NCBI RefSeq assembly: GCF_001672775.1
Contig: NZ_LZKJ01000165.1
Span: 1 to 42,642, forward strand
Reading direction: 5' to 3'
Length of the DNA stretch: 42,642 nucleotides
Source: Mycobacterium kyorinense
GTDB lineage: Bacteria > Actinomycetota > Actinomycetes > Mycobacteriales > Mycobacteriaceae
Shown here: positions 30,857 through 39,373 of the stretch, in pieces
Layout of the letters: each line of letters opens with the position of its first letter
Position numbering within the stretch: the first letter of the stretch is position 1
Program-made: the position numbers and the translations under genes
The notes under the pieces: model-generated
The model's database searches: none
What the model saw: only the letters and a program-made list of their open reading frames with translations
What the model was told of the DNA's origin: nothing

Positions 30857-30862
30857 TACCCT
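30857..30862 (+). promoter_or_regulatory. -10 element of leaderless lipE
   Basis: TACCCT lies 7 nt before the ATG at 30870 and no ribosome site is visible. A leaderless start is expected. Confidence 0.4.
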
Positions 30863-30869
30863 CGCTTGG

Positions 30870-32123
30870 ATGGGCAATTCTGACGGCAGCATCCGGGTGC
30901 CGGCCGACCTCGACGCCGTCACCGCCGTGGGTGAGGAAGACCATTCCGGAATCGACCCAAAAGCCGTCGAGCGCATATGGGCGGCGGCCCGGTACTGGTA
31001 TGAGGCGGGCATGCACCCGGCCATCCAGTTGTGCTTGCGGCACAACGGCCGCGTCGTGCTCAACCGGGCGATCGGGCACGGCTGGGGCAATGCGCCGAGC
31101 GACCCGCCCGACGCCGACAAGGTCCCGGTCCGCACCGACACCCCGTTCTGCGTGTACTCGTCGGCCAAGGCGATCACCGCGACTGTGGTGCACATGCTGG
31201 CCGAGCGCGGGCAGTTCTCGCTCGACGACCGGGTGTGTGAATACATTCCCAGCTACACCAGCCACGGCAAGGACCGCACGACGATCCGGCACGTGTTGAC
31301 GCACAGTGCGGGAGTTCCCTTTCCGACCGGACCGCGGCCGGATCTCAACCGGGCAGACGATCACGAGTACGCGCAGGAACAACTCGGCAAGCTGCGGCCG
31401 CTCTACCGGCCGGGCCGGGTACACATCTACCACGCGCTGACGTGGGGTCCGCTGATGCGCGAAATCGTCTATGCCGCTACCGGTAAGGACATCCGTGAGA
31501 TTCTGGCCGCCGAAATTCTTGACCCATTGGGCTTCCGGTGGACCAATTTCGGTGTAGCACAACGCGATCTCCCGCTGGTTGCGCCCAGCCACGCGACCGG
31601 CAGGCAATTACCCGCTCCGATCGCGGTGGCTTTCCGCAAGGCGATCGGCGGTACGGTTCACCAGATCATCCCGCTCACTAACACCCCGCTGTTCTTGACG
31701 ACGGTCGTCCCGTCGTCGAATACCGTGTCCAATGCGTTCGAGCTGTCGCGGTTCGCCGAGATCTGGCGCCGCGACGGTGAACTCGACGGGGTGCGGGTAC
31801 TGCAGCCCGAGACGATGCGTGGTGCGGTGCGTGAATGTCGGCGGCTACGCCCCGATTTCGCCACCGGGTTGAAGCCACTGCGCTGGGGCACCGGATTCAT
31901 GTTGGGTTCCAACAGGTTCGGTCCCTTCGGGCTCCACGCACCGCGGGCTTTCGGTCACTTGGGTTTGGTCAACGTCGCGATCTGGGCCGACCCCGAGCGC
32001 GGGCTGGCCGCCGGGCTGGTCAGCAGCGGCAAACCCGGCAGGGATTCCGCGCCCAAGCGCTATACCGCGCTGATGGACCGCATCGCCGCTGAGATCCCAC
32101 GGGTGACGGGCACTGCGGCATAG
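30870..32123 (+). CDS. lipE: Serine beta-lactamase-fold esterase LipE
   Basis: 417 residues of the class C beta-lactamase/esterase group. The nucleophile motif SSAK (Ser97-x-x-Lys100) lies in FCVYSSAKAITATVV. The second catalytic Tyr is in HIYHALTWG, and HLGLVNVAIWADPERG near the end takes the KTG place. Such enzymes hydrolyse esters of short-chain or lipid substrates; true beta-lactamase activity is unlikely. No signal peptide. It matches Rv3775 lipE in position and size. Confidence 0.92.
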   Translation: MGNSDGSIRVPADLDAVTAVGEEDHSGIDPKAVERIWAAARYWYEAGMHPAIQLCLRHNGRVVLNRAIGHGWGNAPSDPPDADKVPVRTDTPFCVYSSAKAITATVVHMLAERGQFSLDDRVCEYIPSYTSHGKDRTTIRHVLTHSAGVPFPTGPRPDLNRADDHEYAQEQLGKLRPLYRPGRVHIYHALTWGPLMREIVYAATGKDIREILAAEILDPLGFRWTNFGVAQRDLPLVAPSHATGRQLPAPIAVAFRKAIGGTVHQIIPLTNTPLFLTTVVPSSNTVSNAFELSRFAEIWRRDGELDGVRVLQPETMRGAVRECRRLRPDFATGLKPLRWGTGFMLGSNRFGPFGLHAPRAFGHLGLVNVAIWADPERGLAAGLVSSGKPGRDSAPKRYTALMDRIAAEIPRVTGTAA

Positions 32124-32373
32124 GCGGGCCTGCAGTACCCGCATTACCCGTCGCCGTATGCGGGAGTGTCGACCTTTCGGTTGATTACCGAAGAGTTGTC
32201 AGTACCGCCGCATAGGATGAAGTCAGCTTCACGAGACGCCGTCGACAAGCTCCGACTGGATGGCGCGCCAACCCCACGCTCGTGGGTGGCTCGGATGAAG
32301 AAGCGGCCAGCATCGACCGGTGCCGGCAAGAGCGCTCCCGTGGCCGGGGGCCGACGAGACGGGAAGTTTTGTC

Positions 32374-33000
32374 ATGAGTGAGTTCACCTCAGACGATCAG
32401 TGGCGTTCGTTCCAGACCTTTGTTGCGGCGTACATCGCCGGGATGTTGCATCGCCGCGACGTCTTCACCATTTCACGAAAGTCTGCCGTGATGCCTCCGC
32501 TGGTGGAGTTCCGGTGCGATGCTGCCGGTCGGCTCTGGTTCAGTGTCGGCGCCCTGGGGTGGAGCGACGAGGATGGCGCCGCCGTCCAAGTCTCGCGCGA
32601 GGACCCGAACCGCGTCGCCGCTCAAACGGTCGGCGTGCTGCGCAGTGTCGCGGAGCTGAACGAGCCGAGCGACCTGCGTCTCAGCGCCAGCGGCCCCGCC
32701 AGTTCGGTTGCAGTGCTCGCGCACAGCGGGTTCATGAGTGGTGATGGAGGCGACTCCGTGAGAACGGCCGCCCTACACGCGAGGATGAAGGCCGATATCG
32801 ATGTCGAGGGCGACCCCATCGACGCGGCCGCCCGAGCGGTCGGCGACCGCGCGTTCGCCAATACCAGGAGCGGTTCGATCGCCGCGATAGCGTTTGCCGG
32901 TGAGCTGGCGCGCCTCCGAAGTTGGTTTGATCCCTTCAGTGCGACACCGAAATCGGGCTACTTGGTCGGTGGCGGCCGGCCGAAGGAGACCGACGAGTGA
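32374..33000 (+). CDS. TY-Chap/YbjN-like hypothetical protein
   Basis: 208 residues. The first 120 look like the TY-Chap/YbjN chaperone fold: a helix WRSFQTFVAAYIAGM, then strands VMPPLVEFRCDAAGRLWFSVGA and a helix NRVAAQTVGVLRSVAEL. The C-terminal part (DSVRTAALHARMKADID) is helical and unrecognised. Members bind unfolded peptides or secretion partners; here this is a tentative fold call. The ATG at 32374 was chosen; a frame start at 32320 lacks support. The 250 bp before it hold no clear gene. tRNA-Ser follows downstream. Confidence 0.65.
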   Translation: MSEFTSDDQWRSFQTFVAAYIAGMLHRRDVFTISRKSAVMPPLVEFRCDAAGRLWFSVGALGWSDEDGAAVQVSREDPNRVAAQTVGVLRSVAELNEPSDLRLSASGPASSVAVLAHSGFMSGDGGDSVRTAALHARMKADIDVEGDPIDAAARAVGDRAFANTRSGSIAAIAFAGELARLRSWFDPFSATPKSGYLVGGGRPKETDE

Positions 33001-33027
33001 GCGAGCGTCTTGAGACATCGCAAAATG

Positions 33028-33114
33028 CGGTGGCGGAGGGATTTGAACCCCCGGACGGTTTTAGCCGTCTCTCGCTTTCAAGGCGAGTGCATTAGGCCGC
33101 TCTGCCACGCCACC
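33028..33114 (-). tRNA. tRNA-Ser (anticodon UGA)
   Basis: 87 nt. The acceptor is GGTGGCG/CGCCACC, discriminator G, anticodon stem CTCGC/GCGAG around CTTGAAA (anticodon TGA). A long variable arm (AGACGGCT..CCGTCC) and a TTCAAAT T-loop are present. CCA is not encoded. Confidence 0.95.
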
Positions 33115-33135
33115 GCCGATAAGGGTAGCGGGAGG

Positions 33136-33633
33136 TCAGGTCCGATCGCCCGACAGCTTCAGCGCAGCAGCGATCCGGCGGCAGTTCTCTCCCGTCGCGG
33201 CGATCTGCGAGCGCGTCAACGGGCCGAGGAAATAGGTGCGCACATCTTGGGCATAGGTCACCATGGCCTGCGCCGCCACCGCCCGGCCGTTGTCGGTGAT
33301 GGTGGCCACCACGCCGCGCCGGTCGTCGCGGCTGGCCTCGCGCCGCACCAGCCCTTGCAGCTCGAGGCGACCGATCTGCCGGGTCAGGCGGCTCGGCAAC
33401 GCCGGTAGCGCCTCGGCCAGATCACCCATCCGCATTGAGCCGCCGGGTGCGTTACAGAGCATGTCCAACACCCGGACGTCGATCAGGGATAGCTGATGGA
33501 CGTCGACTAGTCGCCGATTGAGCGTCGCATACAACCGCAGCGCAGAATCCAAGAAGTTCTGCCACGACTTCTGTTCGGCGATATCCAGCCCGGGCATCTC
33601 ACTGGCAGTCCGGCCGGCGATGAGGCCGCCCAT
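33136..33633 (-). CDS. MarR-family transcriptional regulator
   Basis: 165 residues with a winged helix: MRMGDLAEALPALPSRLTRQIGRLELQGLVRREASRDDRRGVVATIT, the recognition helix and wing of MarR. Flanking dimerisation helices are present. The gene is divergent from an MDR oxidoreductase. The spacer contains an 11-bp palindrome and leaderless-type -10 elements for both genes, so control of itself and of the oxidoreductase is likely. The inducer is unknown. Confidence 0.9.
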   Translation of the reverse strand: MGGLIAGRTASEMPGLDIAEQKSWQNFLDSALRLYATLNRRLVDVHQLSLIDVRVLDMLCNAPGGSMRMGDLAEALPALPSRLTRQIGRLELQGLVRREASRDDRRGVVATITDNGRAVAAQAMVTYAQDVRTYFLGPLTRSQIAATGENCRRIAAALKLSGDRT

Positions 33634-33639
33634 TACGTC

Positions 33640-33655
33640 ATGCTATGCGACGCAT
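33640..33655. promoter_or_regulatory. MarR promoter and candidate operator
   Basis: On the minus strand TAGCAT (33645-33640) is a -10 element 6 nt before the marR ATG. Next to it ATGCG-A-CGCAT (33645-33655) is a perfect palindrome, a plausible MarR operator that would block this promoter. Confidence 0.45.
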
Positions 33656-33686
33656 CGTCTTTGGAACAGCCGGAATTCGCAGGTAG

Positions 33687-33692
33687 TAGCGT
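33687..33692 (+). promoter_or_regulatory. -10 element of the leaderless oxidoreductase gene
   Basis: TAGCGT lies 7 nt before the ATG at 33700, consistent with a leaderless message. Confidence 0.35.
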
Positions 33693-33699
33693 GTCGGGA

Positions 33700-34680
33700 A
33701 TGCACGCCATCGTCGCTGAATCGGCTGATCAACTCTCCTGGCAGCACGTGCCCGACGCAAAGCCGGGCCGCGGGGAGGTGCTGATCAAGGTCAGCGCGGC
33801 CGGGGTCAACCGCGCCGATGTGCTGCAGGCCGCCGGCCGCTACCCGCCGCCGCCGGGCGCCAGCGAACTGCTGGGCATGGAGGTGTCCGGTGTGGTCGTC
33901 GAGGTCGGCGACGAGGTCACCGCATGGTCGGCTGGGCAAGAAGTGTGCGCTTTGCTGGCCGGCGGCGGGTACGCCGAGTATGTCGCTGTTCCCGCTGGCC
34001 AGGTTCTGCCGATCCCTGCGGGTATCGACCTGCATGACGCCGCCGGGTTGCCCGAAGTCGCATGCACGGTGTGGTCGAACCTGGTGCTGACGGCCGGGTT
34101 GTCCGACGGCCAGCTAATCCTGATCCACGGCGGCGCCAGTGGTGTGGGCAGCCACGCCATCCAAATCGCCCGCGCGCTGGGCGCCCGGGTAGCGGTCACG
34201 GCGGGGTCGCCGGCCAAGCTGAAACTTTGCCGCGAACTGGGCGCCGAAATCACCATCGCCTACCACGACGAGGACTTCGTCGCGCGCGTGAAAGAGGCCA
34301 GTGACGGCGCGGGCGCCGACGTGATCCTCGACATCATGGGGGCGGCTTATCTGGACCGCAACATCGACGCGCTGGCCGCCGACGGGCAGCTGGTCATCAT
34401 AGGTATGCAGGGCGGCGTCAAGGGCGAGCTCAACATCGGCAAGTTGATCGTCAAACGGGCCCGGGTCATCGGAACGGCGTTGCGGGGCAGGCCGGTGGCT
34501 GGGCCCAGCGGCAAGAGCGCCGTCGTCGACGCGGTGGCGAAGTCGGTCTGGCCGATGTTTGCCGACGGCCGCGTCCGCCCGGTCATCGGTGCTCGCATGC
34601 CGATTCAGCAGGCCGCCGAGGCCCATCGGATGCTTACCTCAGGCGGGGTGACCGGAAAAATCGTGCTGACGCTCGACTAG
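33700..34680 (+). CDS. NADPH:quinone oxidoreductase-like MDR protein (Rv3777-like)
   Basis: 326 residues of the zinc-less MDR branch close to p53-inducible PIG3. It has VNRADVLQAAGRYPPPPGASELLGMEVSG, a Rossmann loop LIHGGASGVGSHAIQIA, and DVILDIMGAAYLDRN. It probably reduces quinones or other enone electrophiles with NADPH. The ATG at 33700 was chosen; the frame extends upstream to 33640 but that stretch overlaps the marR operator. Matches Rv3777 in order. A paralogous family member is at 5633. Confidence 0.9.
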   Translation: MHAIVAESADQLSWQHVPDAKPGRGEVLIKVSAAGVNRADVLQAAGRYPPPPGASELLGMEVSGVVVEVGDEVTAWSAGQEVCALLAGGGYAEYVAVPAGQVLPIPAGIDLHDAAGLPEVACTVWSNLVLTAGLSDGQLILIHGGASGVGSHAIQIARALGARVAVTAGSPAKLKLCRELGAEITIAYHDEDFVARVKEASDGAGADVILDIMGAAYLDRNIDALAADGQLVIIGMQGGVKGELNIGKLIVKRARVIGTALRGRPVAGPSGKSAVVDAVAKSVWPMFADGRVRPVIGARMPIQQAAEAHRMLTSGGVTGKIVLTLD

Positions 34681-34684
34681 CCGG

Positions 34685-34747
34685 CCGCGAGCGTAACGCT
34701 ACTGCGAATCTGAGCAGGTTTTTTTCGCGCTGACGTTACGGTCGCGG
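34685..34747. terminator. Inverted repeat between convergent genes
   Basis: 34685-34698 (CCGCGAGCGTAACG) and 34734-34747 are complementary at 13 of 14 positions around a 35-nt loop containing TTTTTTT. It separates the oxidoreductase and the aminotransferase-like gene and may end both transcripts. Confidence 0.5.
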
Positions 34748-34760
34748 TGAATTGACCGAA

Positions 34761-35957
34761 TTACCCAAGGGAGGCCAGCGCGCGGACCAGCTGGTCGACC
34801 TCCGCCATCGTCGAGTAATGCGCCAGGCCCACCGTGACCGCGCCGCCGACGTCGTTGACTCCGATCACGTCGAGTACCCGCGAGCTGGCATTGGAGATCG
34901 CCAGAATCCCGTTGTCCGCCAACCGTTGCACCACACGTTCGGCTGGGACCTCCTGGACGGCGAAACTGACGACAGGTATCCGCGCCTCGGGTCGGCCGAT
35001 CACCATCACCAAGGGCAGCGACCGCAGCGACGCCATCAGGTAATCGAACATCCGACTCATGTATGAAGCAGCGGATTCCATTGACACAGCGAGTCTTTCA
35101 CGTCTGCTTCCTCGGGCCGACTCGTCGAGCGACGCGAGATACTCGATGCTGGCGACGAATCCGGCCAACAGCCCGAACTGGTGCACGCCGACTTCCAGCC
35201 GAGCCGGGCCGGTCGCGTGCGGGTTCGTCGACACCGAACCGAACGAATTGATCAGCGTGGGATCGCGAAACACCAACGCGCCGATCGGCGGACCGCCCCA
35301 GCCGACCGCGTTCACTGCCACCACGTCGGCGTCAATCTCGTCGATGTCGATCAGCCGGTAGGGGGCTGCCGCGGAGTGGTCGACTACCACCAGTCCGCCG
35401 ACGTCGTGGATCAATTTGGTTGCCGCGCGAAGGTCGGTGACGGTCCCCAAGGTTCCCGACGCCGACGTCACGGCGACCAAGCGCGTCGATTTGCCGATCA
35501 GGCTCTCCCATTGCCACGTCGGCAGCTCACCGGTCTCGATGTCGACCTCGGCCCACTTCACCTTGGCGCCGAATCGGTTTGCTGCGCGCAGCCACGGGGC
35601 GATATTCGCTTCGTCGTCCAGGCGGCTGACGATCACCTCGTAGCCCAGGCCGGCCCGGGAGGATGACGCATCGGCCAGGGAGGCCAGCAATACCGCGCGG
35701 TCGGCACCCAGCACCACCGCGCGCGGGTCGGCGCCCACCAGGTCGGCCACCGCCACCCGCGCGGCCTCCAGCACGGCGGCGCTGCGCTGCGCCGACGGAT
35801 GCGGGCCGGCAGCGCTGGGGAACGACCCGCGGAACGCGGTCGACACCGTGGTGGCCACCGAGTCGGGGATCAGCATCCCCGCCGGCGCGTCGAAGTGCAC
35901 CCACCCGTCTCCCAGCGACGGGTGTAGTCCGCGCACCCGGGCGACGTCGTATGCCAT
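34761..35957 (-). CDS. Class-V aminotransferase / cysteine desulfurase-like protein lacking the PLP lysine (Rv3778c-like)
   Basis: 398 residues of the NifS/IscS fold: [10 protein letters not shown] near the start, the cofactor Asp193 in [11 protein letters not shown], and the segment that should hold the Schiff-base Lys. That segment reads [16 protein letters not shown], with Gly where Lys is expected. The only lysines in the whole protein are at 132, 134, 156 and 181, all before Asp193. A normal desulfurase reaction is therefore unlikely. The ATG at 35957 gives a length I recall for Rv3778c and follows a leaderless -10 (TAAGGT, 7 nt upstream). Confidence 0.85.
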   Translation of the reverse strand: MAYDVARVRGLHPSLGDGWVHFDAPAGMLIPDSVATTVSTAFRGSFPSAAGPHPSAQRSAAVLEAARVAVADLVGADPRAVVLGADRAVLLASLADASSSRAGLGYEVIVSRLDDEANIAPWLRAANRFGAKVKWAEVDIETGELPTWQWESLIGKSTRLVAVTSASGTLGTVTDLRAATKLIHDVGGLVVVDHSAAAPYRLIDIDEIDADVVAVNAVGWGGPPIGALVFRDPTLINSFGSVSTNPHATGPARLEVGVHQFGLLAGFVASIEYLASLDESARGSRRERLAVSMESAASYMSRMFDYLMASLRSLPLVMVIGRPEARIPVVSFAVQEVPAERVVQRLADNGILAISNASSRVLDVIGVNDVGGAVTVGLAHYSTMAEVDQLVRALASLG

Positions 35958-35964
35958 GCCAGCC

Positions 35965-35970
35965 ACCTTA
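35965..35970 (-). promoter_or_regulatory. -10 element of the leaderless aminotransferase-like gene
   Basis: TAAGGT on the minus strand lies 7 nt before the ATG at 35957. No ribosome site is present. Confidence 0.45.
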
Positions 35971-36055
35971 AGAATCCCGCAAATTCCGCAAACCATGACG
36001 GTAGCGGGGCACCCGGATGCGTCCCCGCCGTCCCGAGCCAGGTCGCCCGGCCAGC

Positions 36056-36061
36056 CATACT
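36056..36061 (+). promoter_or_regulatory. -10 element of the leaderless Rv3779-like gene
   Basis: CATACT lies 6 nt before the GTG at 36068, supporting that GTG as a leaderless start. Confidence 0.45.
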
Positions 36062-36067
36062 AGTCCA

Positions 36068-38032
36068 GTGGCGCTGACGTTCGGAACGCTGATCGCACTG
36101 TTTTTGCTGATCGTGCCGGGGGCAATCGTCGCCCGCAGCGCTCAGCTAACTTGGCCCATTGCCGTGGCGGTTGGCCCGGCGCTGACCTACGGCGTCGTTG
36201 CACTGGCCATCATTCCGTTCGGCGCGGTTGGAATCCCTTGGAACGCATGGACAGCTTTAGCCGCGCTGGTCATCGTGACGGTACTGACGGCGGGTTTGCG
36301 GGTGGGGTTGGCCCGCTACCGCGACGTTGCGGGCGAATCGCGGGCGGTCACCAGCCGGCCGGCGCTGACGGTGGCTGCCGGGGTGCTGCTGGGAGCGCTG
36401 CTGATTTGGTACGCGGCGCTGCGCGGCATCCCGCACTGGCAATCGATCCCCAGCACCTGGGACGCGGTCTGGCACGCCAACACTGTCCGCTTGATCCTCG
36501 ACACCGGCCAGGCGTCCTCCACTCACATGGGTGAGCTGCGCAATGTCGACACCCGCGACGTGCTGTACTACCCGTCGGCGTTTCATGCGCTGGTCGCGGT
36601 GGACTGCCAGTTGACCGGCGCCGCGCCCACCACCGGCTACACGCTGAGCTCACTGGCGGCAGCCATTTGGCTGTTCCCGGTCAGCGCGGCGCTGCTGACC
36701 TGGCGGGTGGTGCGGGCGCACACCACCGTGGGACGCACCGCCTGGGCGGCGGCCGCCGCCGCGGCGCTCTCGGCGTCGTTCACCGCGGTCCCCTACATCG
36801 AATTCGACACGGCCGCGATGCCCAACCTGACGGCCTACGGACTGGCGGTACCCGCTTTTGCGCTGGTCACTTCCACGTTGCGGCATCGCGACCGGATCCC
36901 GGTGGCGGCGTTGGCGCTGGTCGGGGTGTTTTCGGTGCACATCACCGGCGGCATCATCGCCGTCCTGTTGCTGGCGGGGTGGTGGCTGCTGGAGGCGCTG
37001 CGTCACCCGGTGCGCGGCCGCCTCGCGGACGTCTGGACGCTGGTCGCCGTCGCGGTGCCCACCGGGCTGGTGATGTTGCCGCAGTTCCTCGTGGTGAAAA
37101 AGCAGGAAGACATCATCGCCGGGCACTCTTTCCTCACCTACCTGAGCAAAAAGCGAGGGTTGTTCGACGCGGTCTTCCAGCACTCGCGGCACCTCAACGA
37201 TTTCCCGGTGCAGTACGGGCTGACCGCCTTGGCGGCCATCGGCGGGCTGGTGCTGCTGGTCAAGCTGATCTGGTGGCCGCTGGCGGTGTGGCTCCTGCTG
37301 ATCGTGGTGAACGTCGACGCGGGCACCCCATTAGGCGGCCCGGTGGGAGCGGTCGCCGGTTTGTTCGGCGAGTTCTTCTACAAAGATCCGCGCCGGATCG
37401 CGGCGGCGACGACGCTGCTGCTGACCCCGATGGCCGGGATCGGGCTGCTGGCATTAGTTGCGTTATTGATGGGAGTGGTCAGACGGCTGGGTGGGCGGCG
37501 GCTGTCGGCCCCGGCTCTGGGCACCGTCGGGGCAGTAGCGCTGTTGGCCGTCACACTGATCAGCGCGTGGCACTACTTTCCCCGGCACCGGTTCTTGTTC
37601 GGCGACAAGTACGACTCGGTGATGGTCGACCGGCGAGACCTCGAGGCGATGGCCTACCTGGCGCGGCTGCCCGGCGCCCGCAACACGCTGATCGGAAACG
37701 GCAACACCGACGGCACGGCGTGGATGTATGCGGTGGCCAGCCTGCATCCGCTGTGGACGCATTACGACTATCCGGTGCAACAGGGTCCCGGCTATAACCG
37801 CTTCATCTTCTGGGCCTATGCCGACGACGCTGACACCGATCCGCGAGTAGCCGAGGCAGTTCGGGTACTCGATATCCGCTACGTGCTGACCAGCAAGCCG
37901 GTCGTCAGGGGGTTTGCGATGCCCGACGGGCTAGTGTCACTCGAGAAGTCCAAGTCGTGGGTGAAGATCTATGACAACGGCGAAGCCCGGATTTTCGAGT
38001 GGCGCGGCGCCCCTACGACTCCAAAAACGTGA
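36068..38032 (+). CDS. Polyprenyl-phosphomannose synthase-like membrane protein (Rv3779-like, DUF6541)
   Basis: 654 residues. It begins VALTFGTLIALFLLIVPGAIVARSAQL and has about twelve membrane helices, with a loop TWDAVWHANTVRLILDTGQ holding the likely catalytic acidic residue of a GT-C fold. A C-terminal soluble domain includes NGNTDGTAWMYAVASLHPL. Published work links Rv3779 to making polyprenyl-phosphomannose, a donor for lipoarabinomannan. The GTG at 36068 was chosen over 36017 because of the -10 element and the hydrophobic start. It leads directly into bpa and the galactan export genes. Confidence 0.85.
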   Translation: MALTFGTLIALFLLIVPGAIVARSAQLTWPIAVAVGPALTYGVVALAIIPFGAVGIPWNAWTALAALVIVTVLTAGLRVGLARYRDVAGESRAVTSRPALTVAAGVLLGALLIWYAALRGIPHWQSIPSTWDAVWHANTVRLILDTGQASSTHMGELRNVDTRDVLYYPSAFHALVAVDCQLTGAAPTTGYTLSSLAAAIWLFPVSAALLTWRVVRAHTTVGRTAWAAAAAAALSASFTAVPYIEFDTAAMPNLTAYGLAVPAFALVTSTLRHRDRIPVAALALVGVFSVHITGGIIAVLLLAGWWLLEALRHPVRGRLADVWTLVAVAVPTGLVMLPQFLVVKKQEDIIAGHSFLTYLSKKRGLFDAVFQHSRHLNDFPVQYGLTALAAIGGLVLLVKLIWWPLAVWLLLIVVNVDAGTPLGGPVGAVAGLFGEFFYKDPRRIAAATTLLLTPMAGIGLLALVALLMGVVRRLGGRRLSAPALGTVGAVALLAVTLISAWHYFPRHRFLFGDKYDSVMVDRRDLEAMAYLARLPGARNTLIGNGNTDGTAWMYAVASLHPLWTHYDYPVQQGPGYNRFIFWAYADDADTDPRVAEAVRVLDIRYVLTSKPVVRGFAMPDGLVSLEKSKSWVKIYDNGEARIFEWRGAPTTPKT

Positions 38033-38034
38033 GG

Positions 38035-38556
38035 ATGGTGACGGGATTGAGTACCCAAAACGACGACGACAACGTCGAGATCATCGGCGGCATCGACCCG
38101 CGGCTGATCGCCGGCGGGGACGACGACGACTCCGATGACCGGTCGCTGACCGACCTCGTCGAGCAGCCCGCCAAGGTCATGCGGATCGGCACCATGATCA
38201 AGCAGCTGCTCGAGGAGGTCCGCGCCGCCCCGCTCGACGAGGCCAGCCGCAACCGGCTCCGTGAGATCCACGCCACCAGCATCCGCGAGCTCGAAGAGGG
38301 GCTGGCGCCCGAGCTGCGCGACGAACTCGACCGGTTGACGTTGCCGTTCAGCAACGAAACCCCCTCGGACGCCGAGTTGCGCATCGCCCAGGCCCAATTG
38401 GTCGGGTGGCTGGAAGGCCTCTTCCACGGAATCCAGACCGCGCTATTCGCCCAGCAGATGGCTGCCCGCGCCCAGCTCGAACAGATGCGCCAGGGCGCCC
38501 TGCCGCCCGGGATGGGGCGCAGCGGGCACGGCCCGGGCACCGGGCAATACCTGTAA
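38035..38556 (+). CDS. bpa: Bacterial proteasome activator Bpa (PafE)
   Basis: 173 residues. An acidic disordered N-terminus (DDDNVEIIGGIDPRLIAGGDDDDSDD) is followed by a helical bundle (LTDLVEQPAKVMRIGTMIKQLLEEV through ALFAQQMAARAQLEQM) and a glycine-rich tail ending GQYL. The C-terminal GQYL docks into the 20S proteasome and opens its gate. Bpa forms a twelve-membered ring and delivers unfolded proteins without ATP. Start MVTGLST at 38035 matches Rv3780. It is 2 bp after the stop of the Rv3779-like gene. Confidence 0.95.
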   Translation: MVTGLSTQNDDDNVEIIGGIDPRLIAGGDDDDSDDRSLTDLVEQPAKVMRIGTMIKQLLEEVRAAPLDEASRNRLREIHATSIRELEEGLAPELRDELDRLTLPFSNETPSDAELRIAQAQLVGWLEGLFHGIQTALFAQQMAARAQLEQMRQGALPPGMGRSGHGPGTGQYL

Positions 38557-38566
38557 GCAGACGCTG

Positions 38567-39373
38567 GTGAGCACACCGCAGATCGAGACCCGCGATGCGT
38601 GGGTGGAGTTTCCCATCTTCGACGCCAAGTCGCGCTCGCTGAAAAAGGCATTCCTCGGTAAGGCCGGCGGAACGATCGGACGTAACGCGTCCAACGTGGT
38701 CGTTGTGGAGGCGCTGCGCGACATCACGATGTCGCTGAACCTGGGGGATCGGGTCGGTCTGGTCGGCCACAACGGAGCCGGGAAATCGACTCTGCTGCGC
38801 CTGCTTTCCGGGATCTACGAGCCGACACGGGGTTCGGCTTCGGTGACCGGCCGGGTGGCACCGGTCTTCGATCTCGGCGTCGGCATGGATCCGGAGATCT
38901 CGGGCTATGAGAACATCATCATCCGCGGCCTCTTCCTCGGCCAGACCCGGCGTCAGATGCTGGCCAAGGTCGACGAGATCGCCGAGTTCGGTGAACTCGG
39001 CGATTACCTGTCGATGCCGTTGCGCACCTATTCCACCGGGATGCGGGTGCGGCTGGCGATGGGGGTGGTCACCAGCATCGACCCGGAGATCCTGCTGCTC
39101 GACGAGGGCATCGGCGCGGTGGACGCCGAGTTCTTGAAGAAGGCCCAGACCCGGCTGCAGCGGCTGGTGGAGCGGTCCGGGATCCTGGTTTTCGCCAGCC
39201 ATTCCAACGAGTTTCTGGCCCGGCTGTGTAAGACCGCGATGTGGATTGACCACGGCAGTGTGCGGCTCACAGGCGGCATCGAGGACGTCGTGCGGGCGTA
39301 TGAGGGTGAGGATGCCGCCCGGCATGTGCGCGAGGTGTTGGCGGAGACCGCGGCCGGCGAGGTGTCGGGGTGA
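38567..39373 (+). CDS. wzt: Galactan ABC exporter ATP-binding protein Wzt (RfbE)
   Basis: 268 residues. The ABC domain has Walker A GHNGAGKST (67-75), the signature YSTGMRVRLAMG, Walker B EILLLDEGIGAVD and the switch histidine in FASHSNEF. The short N-terminal VEFPIFDAKSRSLKK region is typical of polysaccharide ABC ATPases. It has no C-terminal carbohydrate-binding domain. With Wzm (40275) it moves the lipid-linked galactan precursor of arabinogalactan across the membrane. The GTG start is 10 bp after bpa, and the stop overlaps glfT1. Confidence 0.94.
   Translation: MSTPQIETRDAWVEFPIFDAKSRSLKKAFLGKAGGTIGRNASNVVVVEALRDITMSLNLGDRVGLVGHNGAGKSTLLRLLSGIYEPTRGSASVTGRVAPVFDLGVGMDPEISGYENIIIRGLFLGQTRRQMLAKVDEIAEFGELGDYLSMPLRTYSTGMRVRLAMGVVTSIDPEILLLDEGIGAVDAEFLKKAQTRLQRLVERSGILVFASHSNEFLARLCKTAMWIDHGSVRLTGGIEDVVRAYEGEDAARHVREVLAETAAGEVSG

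Noticed and set aside
30096..31607. 503-residue minus-strand frame opposite the baeRF gene and lipE
   Set aside because: It spans two well-supported genes in antisense, has the His/Arg/Gln-rich composition of GC-rich shadow frames, and shows no domain.
32166..32381. 71-residue plus-strand frame upstream of the TY-Chap-like gene
   Set aside because: Composition is basic and low in conserved features, no ribosome site was seen, and it runs into the start of the next gene in another frame. A leader peptide cannot be excluded.
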